Below, in pieces: positions 26,787 through 35,027 of a stretch of 64,000 nucleotides of DNA. Source of the stretch: Desulfuromonadales bacterium (GTDB taxonomy: Bacteria; Desulfobacterota; Desulfuromonadia; Desulfuromonadales; BM103). Position numbers and translations under genes: made by a program. The DNA is taken from assembly GCA_014860225.1 (NCBI GenBank), contig JACZKE010000034.1, positions 33,273 to 97,272 on the forward strand. The letters run 5' to 3'. Below the pieces are notes generated by a model. That model was not told the DNA's origin and did no database searches. It worked only from the letters and a program-made list of their open reading frames with translations. The first letter of the stretch is position 1, and every line of letters begins with the position of its first letter.

Positions 26787-27659
26787 TTAAAGGTATTTCT
26801 GCGGGTTGACAGGCACCCCATTAAGACGAATCTCATAATGGACATGAGAACCCGTTGAGCGGCCGGTATTACCTACTGACGCAATCCGGTCGCCGCGTCT
26901 GACACGCTGGCCGACCTTAACGTTATATTGGGAGTTGTGCCCATAAAAAGTACGATAGCCGTAACCATGATCTATCGTCACCAGCTTGCCATAGCCGGCT
27001 GCTGTCTTGACGCTGCTGACGATACCATCTGCCGTAGCAATCACAGGGGTTCCGGTCCGCGCAGCGATATCAAGTCCTTCATGAATCTTGCGCTTGCCAG
27101 TAAACGGATCAGGGCGCAAGCCAAAGTTGGAGGTCAACCAGCCTTTAACCGGCCAACCCGAGGGCTTGGCAGCCAACAATGAGCGTTGGTCGTTAAGAAT
27201 GCCCTGGATCTCTTCCTGACTTTCACGACGCAGATCAATCTGTCGGCGTACCTCGTCTATGCGCTGTTGAATATTATTGAACTCGCGGTTGACGTCATCT
27301 TCCCTTGCCGGACCGCCGACTCCGGCAATGCTGTCACTCTTTGGGGCCGAAAGCTTTGCCATAACACGTACCTTGGCATCATTTTGCGCCAAAACAACCA
27401 TTTCCTGACGCAAATCTTCCAGTTTGACAACCAGTCGATGCAACTCTTCACGCTGCGAAAGGTTCTCAACTTGCAGGCGTTGCAGTTCATTGCGGTCAAA
27501 ATTAGTCATGACGTAATCAGCTATCAGCCCGGTAAGCCCAAGGGCCAGAATGACGGACACAGCGAGAGCACGCCTTACAACTGTGCTGCGGATACCAAAA
27601 CGACGCACCTGATGGGAGCCTTCCGGTATAATCAATATGGTATAACGCTTTGCAGCCAA
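26787..27659 (-). CDS. M23 (LytM-type) peptidase, membrane anchored
   Basis: The product is 290 residues. A short basic N-terminus precedes one membrane helix (about 28-48), then a coiled coil (about 52-170: NELQRLQVENLSQREELHRL...) and a LytM domain. The zinc ligands appear as H-x-G-x-D (KIHEGLDI) and H-x-H (GSHVHYEI), with the third His in TIDHGYGYRTFYGH. The catalytic set looks complete, so it should cleave peptidoglycan cross-bridges, unlike degenerate EnvC/NlpD factors. Other M23 proteins with this layout act in cell division or shape. Monocistronic, facing the repeat-rich gap. Confidence 0.9.
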   Translation of the reverse strand: MAAKRYTILIIPEGSHQVRRFGIRSTVVRRALAVSVILALGLTGLIADYVMTNFDRNELQRLQVENLSQREELHRLVVKLEDLRQEMVVLAQNDAKVRVMAKLSAPKSDSIAGVGGPAREDDVNREFNNIQQRIDEVRRQIDLRRESQEEIQGILNDQRSLLAAKPSGWPVKGWLTSNFGLRPDPFTGKRKIHEGLDIAARTGTPVIATADGIVSSVKTAAGYGKLVTIDHGYGYRTFYGHNSQYNVKVGQRVRRGDRIASVGNTGRSTGSHVHYEIRLNGVPVNPQKYL

Positions 27660-27794
27660 AACTTAAAGCCTCCCAAGAACCTCGTATTTACTGGGTTCAG
27701 ATGCTAATTAATAAAGGAATGACAAGTAAACTGTCAAGGTTAAATGCTCACATTGGCATTTATGTTGTTCCGCTCTACTCATCAAACGTTGGAA

Positions 27795-28244
27795 TCATAG
27801 AGACAAGCTGAGTGCAATTTCGTCGCACTCTGGAAACTTCGCACACTTGATGCAGTCTCCCCAGATTTTCTGGGGTAACTCTGACTTTTCTATAACCTGG
27901 AAACCAAGTTTTTCAAAAAAAGTCTGTTGATAAGTTAAAGCAAAAATCCTGCCAATACCCAACTGTCGTGCTTCGGCAATGCAGGCTTCAACCAGATACC
28001 TTCCGATACCACGACCATTATAGTTCTCATCCACCACCAGGGAGCGTACTTCAGCCAGATCTTCCCAACAGATATTCAGGGCGGCAGCACCAACAACCCG
28101 ACCATCTTCTACAAATACATAAAAATCACGAATCGCTTCAAAGATATCCATGAGCGATCTCGGCAGGACCAGTCCATCTTTTGCATAATTCAGTAGTAAC
28201 TTGTGAATTTGACGGGCATCCTGAAGTATAGCTTTGCGAATCAT
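27795..28244 (-). CDS. argA: Short N-acetylglutamate synthase (GNAT family)
   Basis: The product is 149 residues, with aggagc before ATG. A single GNAT domain has EVRSLVVDENYNGRGIGRYLV (acetyl-CoA pyrophosphate loop) and LTYQQTFFEKLGF. The Cys-containing C-terminal end CIKCAKFPECDEIAL is characteristic of the short bacterial N-acetylglutamate synthases that lack the amino-acid kinase domain. It would start arginine synthesis by acetylating glutamate, with ArgJ (19333-20529) recycling the acetyl group. recN ends 31 bases away upstream, so the two may be cotranscribed. Confidence 0.85.
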   Translation of the reverse strand: MIRKAILQDARQIHKLLLNYAKDGLVLPRSLMDIFEAIRDFYVFVEDGRVVGAAALNICWEDLAEVRSLVVDENYNGRGIGRYLVEACIAEARQLGIGRIFALTYQQTFFEKLGFQVIEKSELPQKIWGDCIKCAKFPECDEIALSLSL

Positions 28245-28274
28245 AAATGCTCCTGATGAACAGCAACGGTTATA

Positions 28275-29942
28275 TTAAACAGCAGTCGAAACTGAAATCA
28301 GTTCTTTTGCATGCAGCAGGGTCTGGTCTGTCACTTGTGCTCCACCAAGCATACGCGCCATTTCCCGCACCCTTTCGTCACCTGTGATGCACTCCATTTC
28401 GGTCAGTGTGCGGCCCTCACGTTCACGCTTTATAACGCGATGATGGTGGTCGGCAAACGCCGCAACCTGAGGCAGATGTGTAACACAAAGGATCTGGGAT
28501 GAACGGCTCACAGCCCGCAGTTTACGACCGACGGCAGTTGCAGCCGCACCGCCAATTCCTGCATCCACTTCATCAAAAATGACAGTCGGGACATTATCGG
28601 CATCTGGTGCAAGGCGCTTGAGAGCCAGCATCAACCGTGAAAGTTCACCACCTGAGGCAACCCTGGCTAACGGCATGAGAGGCTCGCCCGGGTTAAGACT
28701 GACCATAAATTCAATGCGCTCAAGTCCATCATGCCCGGGTTGGCTCAAGGCCGTGAAAGAAACCTCAAATGAAGCTCCGGGCATCGCCAGGTCACTTAAC
28801 TCGCTGACAAGAGTTGTCACAAGTTGTCCGGCAGCCTGCCTACGGCCGGCAGAAAGCTCTTCAGCCAGGAGTCGGTTGCTTGCAGAGAGCTTGACAAGTT
28901 CATCGGCAAGACCCCCCCGGGTAGCACCAGCATTTTCCAGCTCTGCGATTTCACGGTCGAAGTCCTCTCTTAATTTCATGACTTCATGCAAACTCGGCGC
29001 GTATTTACGCTTGAGGCGAGTCAGGCTAGCGAGCCTTTCCTCAATAGCCTCAAGACGGTCCGGTTCGAAAGTGATGCGGCCGAGGTAAGAACGCAGCTGC
29101 GTGGACACGTCTTCGAGTTCGAAGAGGCTGCGCTGAACTGTCTCGGCAAGCGAGCCCAGTTCCTTATCAACTCCGGCGACTGATTGCAGTTCTGTCGTCA
29201 ACCCACCCAAAACCTCACAAACGGCTCCGTCACTTTCATAGAGCACTTCGTAACCACCGCGAGTGATTGCCGTCAGGCGCTCAGCATTCTGCAGCAGCAG
29301 GCGCTCAGCCAGAAGTGACTCCTCCTCATTGGGTGTCAATTGCGCTGCACTGATTTCTTCAGACTGATGGCGCAAAAAATCGAGTCGTTGCTGACGGTCA
29401 CGTTCCGCATCTTCCAGACGTTCAAGCTTTTGTGCCACAGCCTGCATGGCGCGATAGGAATCCCGATAAGCATTCACCTGCTTATCGAGAGCGCCATATC
29501 GGTCAAGAATGGTCAGATGCAGGTTTCTCTGCAACAGCGATTGATGTTCGTGCTGACCGCACACTGTCACCAACTGCTCTGTCAGGGGCTGCATTTGAGA
29601 GAGCGTTACCAGTTGGCCATTAATGTATGCTCTGCTGCGGCCACCGCTTTGCACAACACGCCTTAAAACGAGTTCTTCATCGACATGAAAGCCAGACTCG
29701 ATAAATGAGTGCCGGATATCATCCCTTCCTGCCAGGTCGAATAACGCTTCAACTGTCGCTTCGGCAGCACCGGCTCGAACCAGATCGGGACGTGCCCGGT
29801 CCCCCAGCAACAGTCCGAACGCATCAAGAACGATCGACTTGCCAGCACCGGTTTCTCCGGTGAGCACGTTGAAGCCCTCGTCAAACTGAACCTCGAGACG
29901 ATCGATGATGGCAAAGTTGGTAATGGTCAGATTGAGAAGCAT
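28275..29942 (-). CDS. recN: DNA repair protein RecN
   Basis: The product is 555 residues from ATG at 29942 (MLLNLTITNFAIIDRLEV). It is SMC-like: Walker A TGETGAGKSIVLDAF near residue 30, coiled-coil arms through the middle, signature RVASGGELSRLMLALK, and Walker B VIFDEVDAGIGG. RecN holds DNA ends together early in double-strand break repair. The family length (about 550-560) fits. It lies upstream of the argA-type gene. The ribosome site is weak. Confidence 0.95.
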   Translation of the reverse strand: MLLNLTITNFAIIDRLEVQFDEGFNVLTGETGAGKSIVLDAFGLLLGDRARPDLVRAGAAEATVEALFDLAGRDDIRHSFIESGFHVDEELVLRRVVQSGGRSRAYINGQLVTLSQMQPLTEQLVTVCGQHEHQSLLQRNLHLTILDRYGALDKQVNAYRDSYRAMQAVAQKLERLEDAERDRQQRLDFLRHQSEEISAAQLTPNEEESLLAERLLLQNAERLTAITRGGYEVLYESDGAVCEVLGGLTTELQSVAGVDKELGSLAETVQRSLFELEDVSTQLRSYLGRITFEPDRLEAIEERLASLTRLKRKYAPSLHEVMKLREDFDREIAELENAGATRGGLADELVKLSASNRLLAEELSAGRRQAAGQLVTTLVSELSDLAMPGASFEVSFTALSQPGHDGLERIEFMVSLNPGEPLMPLARVASGGELSRLMLALKRLAPDADNVPTVIFDEVDAGIGGAAATAVGRKLRAVSRSSQILCVTHLPQVAAFADHHHRVIKREREGRTLTEMECITGDERVREMARMLGGAQVTDQTLLHAKELISVSTAV

Positions 29943-30116
29943 AGAATCCGGGATGCGAAGCACGCGGTGCATGCGAAAAAGAAAAGTTTCCGGGTTAAAA
30001 CCTGCATTGTGCCAGTCCGGAGTTACAGGAAGGCATTATTTAGATGAATTCGTTCGCACAAAACTTGTCAAAAGACATCACTGCAACGCGTGGAAGGACA
30101 AGGCACGACTCACACT

Positions 30117-30971
30117 TCATCTTTCTCCCCAACGCAGTTTAGTGCGCAGCACCTGAAAGTAGTCCTTGCTCGGACTTTTTATCAGCAGGGTAGAATGATT
30201 CGACTTGCGCAGTTCAACAACATCACCGGCCTCTAAAGGCATTCCTTCCTGACCATCTGCTGTGAATGCCACATCCTCGTCCTGGGACTTGATCTCGATT
30301 CGTATCAGGGCTTCATCGGAAATGACGATCGGCCGATTCGTCAACATATGCGGACAGATCGGCGAGATAACATGGCAATGATTCCCTGGATAGATAATCG
30401 GTCCCCCGGCGGCCAGATTATAGCCGGTCGAGCCGGTCGGCGTCGAAACGATCAGTCCATCAGCCTTGAAAGTGGTCAGGTAAGCATCGTCGATCCAGGC
30501 TTCCATGTCTATAATACGTGCCAGGGCACCTTTATTGATTACCACATCGTTGAGTACACGATAGCGTGCGACCTCCAGACCCTTACGACGGATGACAGCC
30601 AAGAGACGCATCCGCTCAGAAACCGCAAAGTCACCTCTAACAACCTGCTCCAGCATCGGGAAGAGTTCAGATCGGGTTATTTCAGTGAGGAAGCCGAGGC
30701 TGCCGAGATTGACACCCAGAATCGGGGTGCGCAGGTTTCCGATCTGGCGGGCAACAGAAAGCAGGGTGCCGTCGCCGCCGAGCACAACAACCATATCAAC
30801 CAGAGACGGGATAGCTTGCCCCGGGTATCCGTGCATATCGGACATAGCTTCAGCCAAAGGTTCATCAACAAAGGCTTCTATTTTTCGCTCTACCAGCCAG
30901 GCAACGACCTCTTCAGCAAGGCGGACAGCATCCCTGTGATGGCGTTTGGCAAAGATCCCGATACGTTTCAT
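30117..30971 (-). CDS. nadK: NAD kinase
   Basis: The product is 284 residues from ATG at 30971 with aagaggaagtg upstream. The GGDG motif (VVVLGGDGTLLSVAR), NLGSLGFLTE, and the second conserved block STPTGSTGYNLAAGGPI are typical of the ATP/polyphosphate NAD kinases. It makes NADP from NAD in the cytoplasm. recN begins 175 bases downstream on the same strand with a gap that shows no clear terminator; nadK-recN neighbourhood is common in bacteria. Confidence 0.96.
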   Translation of the reverse strand: MKRIGIFAKRHHRDAVRLAEEVVAWLVERKIEAFVDEPLAEAMSDMHGYPGQAIPSLVDMVVVLGGDGTLLSVARQIGNLRTPILGVNLGSLGFLTEITRSELFPMLEQVVRGDFAVSERMRLLAVIRRKGLEVARYRVLNDVVINKGALARIIDMEAWIDDAYLTTFKADGLIVSTPTGSTGYNLAAGGPIIYPGNHCHVISPICPHMLTNRPIVISDEALIRIEIKSQDEDVAFTADGQEGMPLEAGDVVELRKSNHSTLLIKSPSKDYFQVLRTKLRWGER

Positions 30972-31116
30972 TAAATCACTTCCTCTTAATCGTGAGACTT
31001 TATCACAGCATATCGCCAAAGTCTATGCCTATCAATGACTTACGGTAGCTCGCACTTGTCCGTCAAGTCTCCCTGTGTTACTCTTTCAGTTCAACCTCAC
31101 ACCGTCTTGGGTAAAG

Positions 31117-32421
31117 ATGAATCTTTTTTCCACAGTGATATCAGATAAAGCACCGGCACCACTTGCTGAACGCCTGCGTCCACACCGCATCGACGAGATG
31201 GTCGGCCAGCAGCATCTGCTGGGAAAAGACGGCATCCTGCGCCGCCTGATTGAACAGGATCAACTCACATCAGCCATTTTCTGGGGGCCGCCGGGCACCG
31301 GCAAAACCACTCTCGCCCGAGTCATCGCTCAAACCACCAGCAGTCATTTTGTGGCTTTTTCCGCTGTTCTGCAGGGCGTCAAGGAGATCCGTGAAGTAGT
31401 CGCCAAAGCTCAACAGGAGAGGAGTTACTACGGTCGCAGAACATTGCTTTTTATAGACGAAATCCATCGATTCAACAAGGCCCAGCAGGATGCCCTGCTC
31501 CCCTGCGTGGAAAATGGCGACATCACACTGATCGGGGCAACTACCGAGAATCCTTCTTTCGAGGTCAATTCCGCCCTGCTCTCTCGTTCGCGTGTCTTTG
31601 TACTTGAGCCACTTGCTGCAGAAGACATCCAACAACTTCTCAAGCGAGCACTTGCCGCACAAGAAGGCCTTGGCCCGCAAAACCTCACGATCGAAGACAA
31701 AGCGATCGAATTCATCGCAGAGCAGGCACACGGTGACGCACGCTCTGCACTCAACACTCTTGAAATTGCTGCAGCCACAGCCAGTGACAAGACCATCCGG
31801 CACAGTGACGCGGCAGCCGCAATGCAAAAAGCTCCGCTGCTTTATGACAAGGGCGCCGAAGAGCACTACAACGTCATTTCAGCATTTATCAAAAGTATGC
31901 GCGACTCCGACCCGGATGCCGCCGTTTACTGGTTGGCACGCATGATCGAGGCTGGCGAAGATCCACTTTTCATAGCCCGGCGCATGGTCATATTTGCCGC
32001 TGAGGATGTCGGCAACGCCGATCCTCGCGCCCTGCAGGTAGCTGTCGCCACCCAGCAGGCGGTTCACTTTATCGGTATGCCCGAAGGCCGCATTCCACTG
32101 GCACAGGCGGTGACATACCTGGCAACGGCGCCCAAGAGCAATGCCGCATATGTTGCTATAGGTGAAGCCCAGAGAGAGGTGCGCCAGAGCGGGGCACTGC
32201 CGGTTCCGCTGCACTTGCGCAACGCTCCGACCGGCTTGATGAAGGGCCTTGGTTACGGCAAGGATTACCAGTACGCCCACAATCAAACCGACAGCATCGT
32301 AACTCAAGTTCATCTTCCTGAAGCACTTGGCGGCACAAAGTTTTATCGCCCCAAAGATTCCGGTTACGAAAAGACGATCAGGGAACGTCTCGACTGGTGG
32401 TCTAACATAAGGAAACGCTGA
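31117..32421 (+). CDS. rarA: Replication-associated recombination protein A (MgsA/RarA)
   Basis: The product is 434 residues from ATG at 31117 (MNLFSTVISDKAPAPLAERLRP). AAA+ motifs: GPPGTGKTTLARVIA (Walker A), LLFIDEIHRFN (Walker B), GATTENPSFEVN (sensor 1). The C-terminal MgsA assembly domain has YWLARMIEAGEDPLFIARRMVIFAAEDVG. It is a clamp-loader-like ATPase acting at stalled replication forks. It stands alone; the 550 bases downstream hold a dispersed repeat and the promoter of the next gene. Confidence 0.95.
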   Translation: MNLFSTVISDKAPAPLAERLRPHRIDEMVGQQHLLGKDGILRRLIEQDQLTSAIFWGPPGTGKTTLARVIAQTTSSHFVAFSAVLQGVKEIREVVAKAQQERSYYGRRTLLFIDEIHRFNKAQQDALLPCVENGDITLIGATTENPSFEVNSALLSRSRVFVLEPLAAEDIQQLLKRALAAQEGLGPQNLTIEDKAIEFIAEQAHGDARSALNTLEIAAATASDKTIRHSDAAAAMQKAPLLYDKGAEEHYNVISAFIKSMRDSDPDAAVYWLARMIEAGEDPLFIARRMVIFAAEDVGNADPRALQVAVATQQAVHFIGMPEGRIPLAQAVTYLATAPKSNAAYVAIGEAQREVRQSGALPVPLHLRNAPTGLMKGLGYGKDYQYAHNQTDSIVTQVHLPEALGGTKFYRPKDSGYEKTIRERLDWWSNIRKR

Positions 32422-32574
32422 ACGCGTGATGGAAGCCACGAAGAAACCTGAGCATACTGAAGTCACTGTCACGCCTTGATATCTCTCTCGTAGCCAGCAC
32501 GCTATTCTCTGATTTCGCGTTATTGCCCGGTCTAAATCCTCCCTCTCCGTCAGGCACTCACCCTGTCGTGCCTG

Positions 32575-32746
32575 GCTTGGCCAAGACATGGCGCTCACTC
32601 AACTGCGCCAACCTGCGGATTCGTTTGTGCGGCGTAAAGGACTACGCCTCCGCTCAAGTCCTTGATTTCCTTGACCTTGCGAAAAATTGCTCGTTTCCAG
32701 ATCGAAAACTGCAGTCGTGCCATCCGGAGTTTCAAGATGGACACTA
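32575..32746 (+). repeat. Dispersed intergenic repeat, copy 2
   Basis: This part of the gap after rarA matches 23340-23555 block by block in the same strand (ttgtgcggc, gcctccgct, gatttccttg, gcgaaaaa, ctcgtttcc, aaaactg, ccatccggagtttc). The end, catccggagtttcaagatgg, is nearly the same as the end of the 41364 copy. No gene is seen from 32422 to 32972. Confidence 0.65.
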
Positions 32747-32869
32747 GTTATAGCCAAACAATATACTTAACTATGTATTATTAAACATATTTATATATAA
32801 TTATAAATAACTAAATCCTATTATGCCATCTTAAAACCAACAAACAAGTGTTTACTTATATATAATTTC

Positions 32870-32897
32870 TTGACTTTTAATTCAACTTACCTATAGT
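32870..32897 (+). promoter_or_regulatory. Candidate sigma-70 promoter for the c-di-GMP pair
   Basis: TTGACT (32870-32875) and TATAGT (32892-32897) are separated by 16 bases within a very A+T-rich 180-base stretch, about 75 bases before the start of the PilZ-acyltransferase gene. A further ttgaca at 32896 overlaps. The richness in A+T makes chance matches likely. Confidence 0.4.
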
Positions 32898-32972
32898 TGA
32901 CATTAATTTTAATATAATTATGCCTAAAATACATTTCATAGCATGCGAAATATGTGGTGATATCACAACGAT

Positions 32973-35027
32973 ATGGGACTCGAAGACATCGCCAATCCGA
33001 CTCAAACTGCCCGCAACGTACACCCGTTTCCGATAACTTCACTTCGGCAACAGAGGGTTTCCCTTTCCCAACTGATAAACAAGTTAAACCGTCTCAACTT
33101 CAACGAAGAACCTGTCATCTTCAACCTTAAACACAGAAAACACGGCCACACCATTTCTATGCATGCTCATCCTCGACCATGCATGGACGCGGAGTTGGAA
33201 TGTAACTGGCTGGAGGAGGAAGAGGGCAACGATCAGCGCCTGCAGTCTTACGACTTAACCAACTTCACGATGACCGACGGCCAGAAACTTATCCAGGTTG
33301 AACCGTCACTGGTCTCGATCAACGCACGTCAGATTACGGTCAGGCTTCCCGAGGAGAGTCTTGAAGCCCGGGCAAGGACGTTCAAAAGATATAAATGCCC
33401 CGACATCAAGGCAAAAGTGGTAGCCAACAGTGCCATTTACCAGGGACGACTGCTAGATTTCAATGCCTTCTACTTAAGGGTAGCCCTGCAAGCCGATTCG
33501 CCACAGACTTTCGACTGGATTAACGGCAATATCCCCATAAATCTGACTCTGGCCGATAAATCCCGGGTCGTCTATGTCGGTGACTGCACTATCGTTCGGC
33601 ATACAAATGGACGGACGCAGCGTGAATACGTCCTGAAGCCGTCCCGCAACCAGTTTCCACGTTTTCAGGCCAGGGAACACCGCTCTGAACGTCGTGATTT
33701 GTTGCCGAATCTCAATGTTGCCTTCACGCATCCGATTACCCGGAAAACCATCTCGCTAAAAATGGTAGACATTTCGGGAGCCGGTTTCGCCCTGATCGAA
33801 CCTTACGCGGAAGCCATCCTGCTGCCGGGGATGATCCTCGAAGATGTCGGCATTTATCTGACCAGCAGATCTAAACTCAGTTGCACGGCGCAAGTAATCC
33901 ATCGGGCTCAACTTCCGGACAGCGACCTGGTCAAGGTCGGTCTGGCCTTGCTGGACATAGATCCCATGGAGCACATGGAACTGGTCTCCCTTCTCCAGCA
34001 AGCCAAGGATCCCGGCACCTATGTGTCGAACCGTGTCGACACAGATGCGCTCTGGGACTTCTTCTTTGAAACCGGATTCATCTATCCGCAGAAATATGCT
34101 TCTATGGTTGACCACAAAGATGAGTTTAAAGAGACATATGCCAAGCTTTACACGCAGCACCCCAAGATTGCGCGGCATTTTATTCACATGGAGCACAACA
34201 GGATTCTGGGACACTTTGCAATGCTGCGGCTCTACGAAAAGACCTGGTGCCTGCATCACCATGCCGCACTGGGCGGTTATCGCAAATCAGGATTGCTCGT
34301 GCTGGATCGCATATGTGAATTCATCAATGATACACATTTCATTGACTCGGCCAATACCCAGTACACCACAGGCTTCTATCGTACCAACAACAAGTTCCCG
34401 GTCAAATTTTATGGTGGCGCCACCGAGTACATGAATAACCCGAAAGCCTGTTCCATAGACGACTTTGCCTACCTCAAATTTGAAATGGCACCGACTGACG
34501 ATGACTGGGACACCGAAGGTCGTTGGGAATTGACCGCCACGAGAAAGGGCGACCTTGTGGACCTGCGGGGCTTTTACGAAAAAATTTCTGGCGGTTTGAT
34601 GCTCGACGCATTTGACCTGACACCGGAAAGTATGGGAACATCTTCTTTGTCTGAAGAATATGCCAACTCCGGATTCAAGCGTGAAGTCCACCTTATGAGC
34701 ATCAGGAAAAACGGTGAGCTCAAAGCGGTTTTGGCAATCAACAAGACCGATATCGGACTGAACTTTTCTGACCTTACCAATGCATTACAGGTATTCGTTG
34801 TGGACGGCTGCGGCTTCAAGCAAAAAGATTTTAAGTTCATGTTGTCGTTAGCTGCGCTCAAGTATCAAATAAAGAAGTTTCCTGTCATGGTCTTTCCGAC
34901 CACATACATGACGAACAACAATATCCCGTTTGAGAAGACATACCGCTGCAATATCATCAGCTCGCAATCCTGGGATGATTACATGCGCTATCTACGCAGT
35001 TTCCTGAAGAGAGCCCGAGTTAGATGA
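32973..35027 (+). CDS. PilZ-domain protein fused to an acyltransferase-like (GNAT/FeeM-type) domain
   Basis: The product is 684 residues, with no strong ribosome site before ATG. Residues about 30-225 look like a YcgR-type N-terminal domain duplicated around a first PilZ-like half. A PilZ domain follows at about 232-340: REHRSERRDLLPNL (Arg motif) and MVDISGAGFAL (D-x-S-x-x-G). From about 345 to the end is an N-acyltransferase-like region (YTTGFYRTNNKFPVKFYGG, ...LKAVLAINKTDIGLNFSDL, FPTTYM) resembling the FeeM/PEP-CTERM GNAT group that acylates amino acids. So c-di-GMP may control an acyl transfer. The acyl domain call is by pattern only. The stop overlaps the HD-GYP gene (ATGA). Confidence 0.6.
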   Translation: MGLEDIANPTQTARNVHPFPITSLRQQRVSLSQLINKLNRLNFNEEPVIFNLKHRKHGHTISMHAHPRPCMDAELECNWLEEEEGNDQRLQSYDLTNFTMTDGQKLIQVEPSLVSINARQITVRLPEESLEARARTFKRYKCPDIKAKVVANSAIYQGRLLDFNAFYLRVALQADSPQTFDWINGNIPINLTLADKSRVVYVGDCTIVRHTNGRTQREYVLKPSRNQFPRFQAREHRSERRDLLPNLNVAFTHPITRKTISLKMVDISGAGFALIEPYAEAILLPGMILEDVGIYLTSRSKLSCTAQVIHRAQLPDSDLVKVGLALLDIDPMEHMELVSLLQQAKDPGTYVSNRVDTDALWDFFFETGFIYPQKYASMVDHKDEFKETYAKLYTQHPKIARHFIHMEHNRILGHFAMLRLYEKTWCLHHHAALGGYRKSGLLVLDRICEFINDTHFIDSANTQYTTGFYRTNNKFPVKFYGGATEYMNNPKACSIDDFAYLKFEMAPTDDDWDTEGRWELTATRKGDLVDLRGFYEKISGGLMLDAFDLTPESMGTSSLSEEYANSGFKREVHLMSIRKNGELKAVLAINKTDIGLNFSDLTNALQVFVVDGCGFKQKDFKFMLSLAALKYQIKKFPVMVFPTTYMTNNNIPFEKTYRCNIISSQSWDDYMRYLRSFLKRARVR